A stretch of DNA of 52,992 bases, taken from Klebsiella pneumoniae (GTDB taxonomy: Bacteria > Verrucomicrobiota > Verrucomicrobiia > Limisphaerales > SXTU01). The DNA is taken from NCBI GenBank assembly GCA_943330855.2, contig CALQJI020000030.1, positions 1-52,992 of the forward strand. Direction: 5' to 3'. Shown here piece after piece: positions 32,644 to 40,382 of this stretch. Position 1 is the stretch's first letter, and every line of letters starts with the position of its first letter. The notes below the pieces were generated by a model. That model saw only the letters and a program-made list of their open reading frames with translations. It searched no databases and was not told the DNA's origin. The translations under genes were made by a program, and so were the position numbers.

Positions 32644-34467
32644 CTACTTCGCGGGCTTCGGGTCGGGCATGTTCTGCGGGGTGAAGTCGGTCGGATGGCC
32701 GGGCACGCTATATTCGTAGGGGCCACGATACACGATGATTTCCTTGGTGAAGTTGCCGTGCGGCGGCGGCGTGGGCGTCTGCCAGTCCAGCGTGGTGGCG
32801 TCCCAAGGATTGTCGTTCTCGACCTTCTTGCCGTTAAACATGGACATGAAGACGTTGATGATGAAGGGGATTTGCGCGATGAGCAGCAGGAAGGCAGCGT
32901 GCGTGACGAAGACGTTGAGCTTCATCACGGTGCTGGTGAGGGCGGTGACGACGCCTTCGTTGGCCGGGTTCGCCAGCGCGTAGGTCGCGCCGCCATCGCT
33001 CATGCGGCGGCTCATGCCGTAGAGGCCCTGGAAGAACATGGGCATGAAGACGAGGTTCATCGCGATGAGCGAACCCCAGAAGTGAATCTTGCCCAGCGTC
33101 TCGCTCATGTAGCGTCCGGTCATCTTCGGATACCAAAAATACACGCCCGCAAAGAGCGCGAAGATGGTCCCGGGCGCGACGACGTAGTGGAAGTGCGCGA
33201 TGACGTAATAGGAGTCGTGCAGGTGAAGGTCGCTGAAGTTGAAGCCCAGCGGCAGGCCCGTCAGGCCGCCGATGCCGAACATCGGGAGGAAGGCCAGCGC
33301 GAAGAGCATGGGCGTGTTGAAGCGGATGGAACCGCCCCACAGTGACATGAACAAACACGTCAGGATGATGACTGACGGGATGGAGATAATCATCGTCGTC
33401 GTCTGGAAGAAGGTCGAAATCTTCGTGCCCATGCCGGTGAGATACATGTGATGCGCCCACACGATGAAACTGATGAAGCCCACCGCCAGCACCGAGTAAA
33501 CGAGCGACTTGTAGCCCCAGAGCGGCTTGCGGGTGTTGCAGGCGAGGATTTCGGCGACCACGCCCATCGCCGGCAGAATCAACACGTAAACCTCCGGATG
33601 GCCGAGGAACCAGAAGAGGTGCTGCCACAGGAGCGGGCTGCCGCCGCCGGAGATGTCGTAGGGCTTGCTGGAGATGACCAAGCCGGTCGGGAGGAAGAAG
33701 CTGGAGCCAAACACCTTGTCCACCAGTTGGAGCACGCTGGCGGCCTCAAGTGGCGGGAAAGCCAGTAGGAGGATGAACGCCGTCACGAACTGCACCCAGG
33801 TGAAAAACGGCAGGCGCATCCAGGTCAGGCCCGGGGCGCGGAGCTGGATGACGGTGGCGATGAAGTTGACCGCGCCGAGCAGGGACGAGGTGATGAGGAA
33901 CACCATGCCCATAATCCAGAAAGTCTGCCCTTGCGTGGGGATGATGGTGGCCAGCGGCGAATACGAGGTCCAGCCCGCCTGCGCTGCGCCGCCGGGGATG
34001 AAGAAGCTGACGAACATGATGACGCCACCGACCGCGAAGCATTGGTAGCTCGCCATGTTCACGCGCGGGAAGGCCATGTCGATGGCCCCGATTTGCAACG
34101 GCACGACGTAGTTGCCGAACGCGGCAAAGGCCAGCGGCACGATGGCCAAGAACACCATGATGGTGCCGTGCATCGCGCCGAAGGCGTTATAGAGGTCCGG
34201 GGAGATGACCCCACCCTTGGCGACCTCGCCGAGGAGGGATTCCAGCAGCGGGCCGATCACCGGGAAGGGCACGCCGGGCTTCGCCATCTGCCAGCGCATG
34301 CAAATCATCAGCAGGAAGCCGAAGAGCAGAAAGGCCAGCGCGGTGAAGCCGTATTGGATGCCGATGACCTTATGGTCGGTGGAGAAGACGTAGGAGCGCA
34401 GGAAACCGGGGTCGTGGTGCTCGTGGCTGTGCGCCGGTTCCGTGTGCGTAGTTTTCGTGGCCTGCAT
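32644..34467 (-). CDS. coxA: Cytochrome c oxidase subunit I (aa3 type)
   Basis: 607 residues from the ATG at 34467 (MQATKTTHTEP), chosen over the upstream extension because the His-rich tail is followed by the family start FLRSYVFSTDHKVIGIQY. The active-site His-Tyr pair is His290/Tyr294 in GHPEVY, with Glu292 of the D channel. HHMYLTGMGT and HDSYYVIAHFHYVV supply the CuB and haem ligands. IGAIDMAFPRVN keeps the D-channel Asp and Asn. The K-channel helix reads TTMIISIPSVIILTCLF, so the usual Lys of the PTGxK motif is Ile368. The last gene-proximal stretch ends PDPKPAK. Confidence 0.96.
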   Translation of the reverse strand: MQATKTTHTEPAHSHEHHDPGFLRSYVFSTDHKVIGIQYGFTALAFLLFGFLLMICMRWQMAKPGVPFPVIGPLLESLLGEVAKGGVISPDLYNAFGAMHGTIMVFLAIVPLAFAAFGNYVVPLQIGAIDMAFPRVNMASYQCFAVGGVIMFVSFFIPGGAAQAGWTSYSPLATIIPTQGQTFWIMGMVFLITSSLLGAVNFIATVIQLRAPGLTWMRLPFFTWVQFVTAFILLLAFPPLEAASVLQLVDKVFGSSFFLPTGLVISSKPYDISGGGSPLLWQHLFWFLGHPEVYVLILPAMGVVAEILACNTRKPLWGYKSLVYSVLAVGFISFIVWAHHMYLTGMGTKISTFFQTTTMIISIPSVIILTCLFMSLWGGSIRFNTPMLFALAFLPMFGIGGLTGLPLGFNFSDLHLHDSYYVIAHFHYVVAPGTIFALFAGVYFWYPKMTGRYMSETLGKIHFWGSLIAMNLVFMPMFFQGLYGMSRRMSDGGATYALANPANEGVVTALTSTVMKLNVFVTHAAFLLLIAQIPFIINVFMSMFNGKKVENDNPWDATTLDWQTPTPPPHGNFTKEIIVYRGPYEYSVPGHPTDFTPQNMPDPKPAK

Positions 34468-34595
34468 AAATCGTTTTTCAGTCTGCGTTCGGTTGCGTGC
34501 CCGCGCAGGGCGCATTTTATCTCGCGGCGGGGGATTGAATGTCAATTACCGACTAAGCTGCTTTGCGTTTCTTGCCTACCATCGGCTTCATTTTG

Positions 34596-35498
34596 CTACT
34601 GCTTGTCAAAAACCATCAGCCCCAGCAGCAGGGGTAGATACAAAATCGAGGCGAAGAACAGTCGCCGTGCGCTCAAACGGTCCATCTCCCGCGCGAACCT
34701 CATCGCGCACCAGAGGAACACCAAACCCAACGCCAGCGCGCCAAACAGATACAGCGCGCCGGACACGTGGAGGACGAACGGGCTGAGGCTCACCGGCAAC
34801 AAGCCCAGCGTGTGGCTCACCGCCGAGCGCCCCGTGCGCGTGCCGTCGCGGTCCACCAGCGGGAGCATGACGAAGCCGCCCTTCGCATAGTCCTCGCGAT
34901 ACATCCACGCGATGGCGAGGAAGTGCGGAAGTTGCCAGAAGAAGAGAATGGCGAAGAGCGCCCAGCCTTCGATGGACAGGTCGCCGCGCGCCGCCGTCCA
35001 TCCCATCAGCGGCGGCAGCGCGCCGGGAATCGCGCCGATGGCCGTGTTCAACGTGGTTTTGCGCTTCAGCGGCGTGTAGATGAACAGGTAGCTGATGAGC
35101 GTCACTGCGCCGAGGACAGCGGTGAGGAGGTTCGCGCCGAACGCCAGCCAGAGCAGGCCCGCCACGGAAAGCACCCCGCCGAGCACCACGACCGTCTGCG
35201 GCTGGATGAGGCCGGAGGGCAGCGGCCGGTCCTTCGTGCGGTCCATGAGCGCGTCGAAGTCGCGTTCGAGATACTGGTTGAGCGCCGCCGCGCCGCACGC
35301 GAGGAGGCCCGTGCCCAGGAGGGTGTTGAGCAACAGGAGCCCGTTCATCCCGCCACGCTGACCGAGGTGAAAACCCACGAGGGTGGTCAGCAGCACGAGG
35401 CTGGTGAGCCGCGCCTTGAACAGCTCTGAGAACACGCCGGAACGCGCCTTGTCGGCGGCAGGGGCGGTTTCAGTCAATGGCTCGGCAGCGGTCTTCAC
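34596..35498 (-). CDS. ctaB: Protoheme IX farnesyltransferase (haem O synthase)
   Basis: 300 residues with eight or nine helices. It attaches a farnesyl group to haem B to give haem O, the precursor of haem A for the oxidase. The prenyl-diphosphate-binding motif is NQYLERDFDALMDRTKDRPL, with the D-x-x-x-D arrangement, and a second acidic site is MYREDYAKGGFVMLPLVDRD. It starts the oxidase operon, 128 bases upstream of coxA. No haem A synthase (ctaA) gene is visible in the window. Confidence 0.93.
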   Translation of the reverse strand: MKTAAEPLTETAPAADKARSGVFSELFKARLTSLVLLTTLVGFHLGQRGGMNGLLLLNTLLGTGLLACGAAALNQYLERDFDALMDRTKDRPLPSGLIQPQTVVVLGGVLSVAGLLWLAFGANLLTAVLGAVTLISYLFIYTPLKRKTTLNTAIGAIPGALPPLMGWTAARGDLSIEGWALFAILFFWQLPHFLAIAWMYREDYAKGGFVMLPLVDRDGTRTGRSAVSHTLGLLPVSLSPFVLHVSGALYLFGALALGLVFLWCAMRFAREMDRLSARRLFFASILYLPLLLGLMVFDKQ

Positions 35499-35732
35499 GA
35501 AAATCGAAGGCAGATTAAGAGTAAGTTTACGACTAAGCGCAAGAGTGGAGTCAGAGTTACCGAGTCACCGTTGCTGAACTAGGCTGCCGCCCTTCTGTCG
35601 TGGAACGCAGTTGAAGGGTGCCTCGCGAGCACCGCACCCGTGAGATCCTTGCCGACCCCATCGGCCTTACGAAGGCCAGACCGGACAACACCACTCCCGG
35701 ACGGTGTCCACCGCCGCCGCCAATCAGTGAAG
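35499..35732 (-). other. Non-coding gap with two small hairpins
   Basis: No gene is supported. GGTGC/GCACC (35617-35621 with 35629-35633) and GGCCTT/AAGGCC (35663-35668 with 35672-35677, loop ACG) are perfect short hairpins upstream of the oxidase operon. They could be part of a leader or a terminator for the thioredoxin gene; the T-tract is missing. Confidence 0.4.
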
Positions 35733-36170
35733 CTACTGTTTCAGCTTCGCCAGATCTGCCACGTAGGCTTTCGCTGGCGTGCCGCCGTAGCCGACTTTCT
35801 TGAACAGTTCCTTCCCGCTCGCATCGAGGACGATGACCGTCGGGTAGCCGGTGACAGCGAACTTCTTGGCCAACTCCTTGTTCGCGGCCTTGAGTTCGGC
35901 GGACTGCGGCTTGCTGTTCGGGAAATCAATGTCCACCAGCACGAGGTTGTCCTTGGCGAAGGCGAGGAACTCCGGGGCGGTCAGCACGGTCTTGTGCAGG
36001 TTCTTGCACGGCGGACACCAGTCCGAGCCGGTGAAGTCGATGAGGACGAGCTTCTTCTCGGCCTTGGCCTTTTCCTGGGCCTTGGGCAGGTCGGTAAGCC
36101 AGCCGGCATCGGCGGCGTGAAGCTGGAAGGCGGCGAACGTGGCGGTGAACAGGAGGGCGAGTTTTTTCAT
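35733..36170 (-). CDS. Secreted thioredoxin-like protein
   Basis: 145 residues. The signal peptide (MKKLALLFTATFAAFQLHA) is followed by a thioredoxin-fold domain with WCPPC (Cys52, Cys55) and the cis-proline block GYPTVIVLD. The form DFTGSDWCPPCKNLHKTVL is common in periplasmic thioredoxin_7-type proteins, which handle disulfides or cytochrome maturation. It lies upstream of the oxidase operon with a 234-base gap, so a link to oxidase assembly is possible but not required. Confidence 0.88.
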   Translation of the reverse strand: MKKLALLFTATFAAFQLHAADAGWLTDLPKAQEKAKAEKKLVLIDFTGSDWCPPCKNLHKTVLTAPEFLAFAKDNLVLVDIDFPNSKPQSAELKAANKELAKKFAVTGYPTVIVLDASGKELFKKVGYGGTPAKAYVADLAKLKQ

Positions 36171-36294
36171 AGCGTTTGAATTGAGTTGAGTGGTTGAAAA
36201 CGGGCAATACTTACTGGACAGAGACGGCTCCCGCTAGTCGTTTTTTATCCGGGTGGCCGGCGGTTTGACACAGCTTGCGGCCCGTATTCGCAGC

Positions 36295-39093
36295 TCACTT
36301 CGTCCGCAGGAAGGCGGCGACATCGGCCAACCCTTGCGCATCCATGCCCATCTGCTCCGCGCTCAACATCAGCGAGCGGCCCAGCGGCTTCTTTTCCTTG
36401 ATGCGGCTCTTCGGCACAGTCTGCGTCACTGCGCCGGTGGACATGATGATGACCGGGTCCGCGTCCGCGAGCAGGAGGCCGTGGATGACGGTGCCGTCCT
36501 TCAAGGTCAACTCGGTGCCGCCGAAGCCGTGCGCGATGTCCGCGCTCGGCTCCGCGATGGAGCGCAACACCACTTCGAGCGGTTGGCGGTTGGCCCAACC
36601 GGTGAGGTCCGGGCCGAACTCCACGCCTTCCTTGCCCACGCGATGGCAAGTGTAACACGCCGTGGCGAACTGCCCGCCGCGCTTCACGTCGCCCTTGAGC
36701 TTCGCGATGTCTGCAAGCGGCGGGAGCTTGGATTCCTTGGCCGGCTCGGGGATGACCACGGCGGCGAGCTGAATCTTGTCCGGGTCGTAAATGCCGCGTG
36801 TCTTGAGCGCGCTGGCGAGCCCGTGGCTGGCCCAGTCGTTGTCCTTCCGGTTCAGCAGCCACCAGATGGCTTCGACCTTCACGAGCTTGTCCGTCGCAGC
36901 GGCAATTTCGAGCATCGCCTCGGCGGCTTCGCGCGTGCGGTTGAAGGCGATGGCCGTCAACGCGCGCTTGCGCTCCGCGTCCGGCAAACTCGGGGCGAGC
37001 GCGCGGGTCTTGAAGTCCGCGATGGACTGCGGCGGGTGCAGACGCCACGCAATCCAAGCCCAGCGCGGTGACCATTTCAGCGGGTCGGCGTTGCCAATCG
37101 AGGGCTTGAGCAGGTCGTAGCCCTTCGCCTCGCGCCCGCGCACGGCGAGGCCCAGCGCGTCGAGGTAGGCGCGGTCCCGACCATCGAAACGCTGCGCCAG
37201 CGCGATGAACGCCTGCTGCGCGTCCTGCGTGTAGAAGTTCCGCCCCGCGCCGATGGTCTGCCAGACGACCTCGCGCAAGCCCAGCGCGGCCTCGCGGCGC
37301 ACTGCGGCGGAGGGGTCGGTCCAAACTTTCACCGACTGCCACGCATACCACGAACCGTCGTTCGTGCCCGCACCGCGCATGTCGCCCTCGAAGGGATGCG
37401 GCAAGCCACTGCCCGCGCGGTCTTCGAGCTGACGGATGGCGCGCAAGGTCACGAGGCGGATGTTGTCGTCCTTGTCCGCCATGAGTTCGAGCAGCCGGGC
37501 CTTCGCGCGGGGCAAGTGACTGAGCAGCCAGATGGCGCGCGCGCGAACGTGCGGTTGCTCATCCTTCAACAACTTCTCCAGCGCGGGCTGGGCCTTCGTG
37601 CCGAACTCCTTCACCGCCGCGAAGGCCGCGCCGCGCACGTTCACCGCCGGGCTGCGCAACGCCGCCACCGCGCCATCGGGCGTGCTCAAATCCACCTTCG
37701 GCACCGTCGGCTTAAAACCCTTCGGCGCGATGCGGTAGATGGTGCCGCTCATGGCAGCATCCATGTCCGCGTGCCCGCCGACGCGCGGGTCGAACCAGTC
37801 CGTCACGTAAATCGCGCCGTCCGCGCCGACCATCACGTCGCTCGGGCGAAAGTGAGTGTGCAGCTCGCTCGTGACGCTCGCGGTGCCGCCGAGGAAGTCG
37901 CTGCCAGCGAACTTGCCCTCCGCATTGCTCGTGAGGAAATCGAAGCGCTCCAGCTTGAAGCCCGCGCCGTCCGGCTTCGGGTAGTAGCCGAAGACCGTGT
38001 TGCGCCCCGGCTCGCAACTCAGCAGCAGCCCGCGGTGTTTCGCGCCCAGCGCGCTGTCCTCGACGAACGCGATGCCCGTGGGCGAACCGCCGCCATACAC
38101 ATCGCCGGACGGCATGGTGCCCGGGTCTTCCTGCCGCCACTGCGCCGTCGGCACGGTCTGGCCGGGCCGACGGTCCGCCTGCCAAGTGCGCTTGCCGTCG
38201 GCGGAGCAGAAACCGGCGTTGCCGCCCTCGGGCAGGAACGCGACACGACACGCGGGCGGATCGTCGTTGTCGTTTTGGAACACGTCACCGAACGCGTTGA
38301 CCGTCTGCTCATAACTGTTGCGGAAGTTGTGCCCGAGGATGCGCACGCCGGAGCCATCGGGGTTCATGCGCGCCGCGAAACCGCCAATCCAAACGAAGCC
38401 GTCGTCGCTCTTCGAGCCGGCGATTTCGCGCGGGTTCCAGCCGAGGTCACCGGGATTCGTGCGCCCGTAGTAAGGGTCGTAAGCGCTGCCGATGCGGAAG
38501 GTCTTGCCGGACTTGTCGGTGAACTGCGCGCCGCTGTTGCCCGCGTTCCAATACCACTGCCCGTCCGGCCCGACCGTGACGCTGTGCAGCGCGTGGTCGT
38601 GGATACGGCCGTTGAAGCCGCTGAGGATGACCTCGCGCTTGTCCACGCCGGGGTCGAACTTCGCGTTGCGGTTCACATCCGTGTAAACGATGAGGTCGGG
38701 CGTCATCGAGACGATGACCTTGTTATCAATGACGCAGACGCCCATCGGCGCGAGGAGGAAGGGCTCCTGCACAAACGTCCACGACTTGTCCGCCTTCCCA
38801 TCGCCGTCCGTGTCTTCCAGCACGACGATGCGGTCGCCCGCTGGCTGCCGCTGCGAGTGGCTGCGGTAGTTCGCGCCCTCGGCCACCCAGATGCGGCCAT
38901 GCTGGTCCGTGTCCATATTGGTCGGATTCTTCAGCATGGGCGAGGTGGCCCAGACGGTGATTTCCAAGTCCGGGTCGGAGAGCTTGAACAAGTTCGTCGG
39001 GACGTGCGTGGGCGCAGACGCGGGCTCGGCAGAGTTGGCGACGGAGACGAGGCCGGCGAACGCGGCGAGGGCAGTCAGTCGGGCGAATGTCAT
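36295..39093 (-). CDS. PVC-type haem-binding CxxCH protein with beta-propeller and HEAT repeats
   Basis: 932 residues. The signal peptide ends near SVANSAEP. Residues about 35-430 form a glucose/sorbosone-dehydrogenase-like propeller (NMDTDQHGRIWVAEGANYR, VLEDTDGDGKADKSW, RIHDHALHSVTVGPDGQWYW, VTDWFDPRVGGHAD). The middle has PBS/HEAT repeats (AVAALRSPAVNVRGAAFAAV, HVRARAIWLLSHLP). The C-terminus is a cytochrome-c-like domain with CYTCH at 813-817 and late Met-containing MLSAEQMGMDA. Family members are abundant in Planctomycetes and Verrucomicrobiota and are thought to oxidise sugars or alcohols in the periplasm; the substrate is unknown. Divergent from msrA across 216 bases. Confidence 0.92.
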   Translation of the reverse strand: MTFARLTALAAFAGLVSVANSAEPASAPTHVPTNLFKLSDPDLEITVWATSPMLKNPTNMDTDQHGRIWVAEGANYRSHSQRQPAGDRIVVLEDTDGDGKADKSWTFVQEPFLLAPMGVCVIDNKVIVSMTPDLIVYTDVNRNAKFDPGVDKREVILSGFNGRIHDHALHSVTVGPDGQWYWNAGNSGAQFTDKSGKTFRIGSAYDPYYGRTNPGDLGWNPREIAGSKSDDGFVWIGGFAARMNPDGSGVRILGHNFRNSYEQTVNAFGDVFQNDNDDPPACRVAFLPEGGNAGFCSADGKRTWQADRRPGQTVPTAQWRQEDPGTMPSGDVYGGGSPTGIAFVEDSALGAKHRGLLLSCEPGRNTVFGYYPKPDGAGFKLERFDFLTSNAEGKFAGSDFLGGTASVTSELHTHFRPSDVMVGADGAIYVTDWFDPRVGGHADMDAAMSGTIYRIAPKGFKPTVPKVDLSTPDGAVAALRSPAVNVRGAAFAAVKEFGTKAQPALEKLLKDEQPHVRARAIWLLSHLPRAKARLLELMADKDDNIRLVTLRAIRQLEDRAGSGLPHPFEGDMRGAGTNDGSWYAWQSVKVWTDPSAAVRREAALGLREVVWQTIGAGRNFYTQDAQQAFIALAQRFDGRDRAYLDALGLAVRGREAKGYDLLKPSIGNADPLKWSPRWAWIAWRLHPPQSIADFKTRALAPSLPDAERKRALTAIAFNRTREAAEAMLEIAAATDKLVKVEAIWWLLNRKDNDWASHGLASALKTRGIYDPDKIQLAAVVIPEPAKESKLPPLADIAKLKGDVKRGGQFATACYTCHRVGKEGVEFGPDLTGWANRQPLEVVLRSIAEPSADIAHGFGGTELTLKDGTVIHGLLLADADPVIIMSTGAVTQTVPKSRIKEKKPLGRSLMLSAEQMGMDAQGLADVAAFLRTK

Positions 39094-39309
39094 GCGGAGG
39101 ATTTAGCGGCAACGGAGCGTCGCGTCGAGGGAGCAATCAGGCTTGGTTCGTGATAAGTGTAGGCGCTAACCCGTCGCGAATTCAGCGCCGTAACGCACCC
39201 GTCCTCTGCTAAAAAATTACTAATCACTTTCCTCGCTGCGCTCCCCGTGTAAAGTTTCGCCCGCCCGCACGTCCAATAAACCGCACGGCCCACGCGCCGC
39301 GTCTCAAAA

Positions 39310-39969
39310 ATGAACCGCCGAAACTTCCTCCCCCTCGTCGCCGCACTGCCGGCGCTCGCCACCACTATGAACGCCGCTGACTCTCCCAAGCCGAAAGACG
39401 CTCCCAAGGACGCCGCTAAGCCCGGCACTGACGCGAAAGCCGCTACTGAAAAGCTCATCGTGGGCGGCGGTTGCTTCTGGTGCACGGAGGCCGTCCTGCA
39501 ACGCGTCAACGGCGTGAAGAAGGTTGTCTCCGGCTACTCCGGCGGCCATGTGGTGAACCCGACCTACGAGCAGATTTGCACCAAGACCACCGGCCACGCG
39601 GAGGTTATCCAAATCGAGTTCGATCCTAAACAAGCCACCCTCGCGACGCTGCTGGAGGTATTCTTCGCCGCCCACGACCCGACCACGCTGAACCGCCAAG
39701 GCGCGGACGCCGGCCCGCAGTATCGCTCGTGCATCTTCTTCGCAAACGACGCGCAAAAACTGGCGGCCGAGGAGGCGAAGAAGAAGGCGCAACCCGCGTG
39801 GAAGGACCCCATCGTCACCGAAATCACGGCGTTGAAGAATTTCTACGCAGCCGAAGCCGAGCACCAGAATTACTTCAACCTGAACTGGAATCGGAACGGC
39901 TATTGCAGCGCGGTCATCGTCCCGAAGCTCCGCAAGCTCATCAAGGAAGGGAAGATTCGGGAGAACTAA
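39310..39969 (+). CDS. msrA: Peptide methionine sulfoxide reductase A, exported
   Basis: 219 residues. It reduces S-methionine sulfoxide in proteins. The catalytic motif is GGGCFWC, with Cys55 as the active cysteine and Cys58 beside it. YSGGHVVNPTYEQI, TGHAEVIQIEFDP and FFAAHDPTTLNRQGADAGPQYRS are family blocks. Unlike most MsrA it begins MNRRNFLPLVAALPALATTMNA, a signal that could be used by Sec or, with the RR pair, by Tat, followed by an A/K/P-rich linker to residue 47. So it probably repairs envelope proteins. Electrons could come from the periplasmic thioredoxin-like protein at 35733, an inference. Confidence 0.94.
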   Translation: MNRRNFLPLVAALPALATTMNAADSPKPKDAPKDAAKPGTDAKAATEKLIVGGGCFWCTEAVLQRVNGVKKVVSGYSGGHVVNPTYEQICTKTTGHAEVIQIEFDPKQATLATLLEVFFAAHDPTTLNRQGADAGPQYRSCIFFANDAQKLAAEEAKKKAQPAWKDPIVTEITALKNFYAAEAEHQNYFNLNWNRNGYCSAVIVPKLRKLIKEGKIREN

Positions 39970-40038
39970 ACCCGCAGCCCGCCGGGAGAGCGGAGATGCG
40001 GTGAGATTTTCTGTGGCCGTCGTTCAGGTGCGCCCGAA

Positions 40039-40132
40039 GGCGGGGCTGAACCCAGCGCAGTCCAGACGCTTCGCGAGCCCGGAACGCTGGCGAGTCGCGC
40101 CAGCGTTTGGACTGCGGTGGGCTCAGCCCCGC
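40039..40132 (+). repeat. Large nested hairpin element in the gap after msrA
   Basis: The 413-base gap 39970-40382 contains no gene. A 30-base arm starting GCGGGGCTGAACCCAGCGCA (40040-40070) pairs with 40102-40132 with about three mismatches. Inside it, AACGCTGGCG (40083-40092) pairs perfectly with CGCCAGCGTT (40098-40107). A CTTTTT tract follows, so the element could also end msrA transcripts. I see nothing else in the gap. Confidence 0.8.
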
Positions 40133-40382
40133 TTTTTCCTGGCCACCCGTGGGCGGCCCCATACGACTGTTCAGAACCTGACTTGCGTCCCCTGCCCTGC
40201 CTTCCCGAATTCTCCCCTTGCCAATCTCCGACGGCAGCGGGAAATTAGCTCCACAACCCGCATTCCTCCGATGATCGCACCGGAAAAAACGATTATCCCG
40301 GACTCTCGGGCTTTCGCCAACGTCCGCCCGTGAACACTGACTGCCAACCCCACGCCCCGCAGCTCGCGGCAAGGAGAACCTC

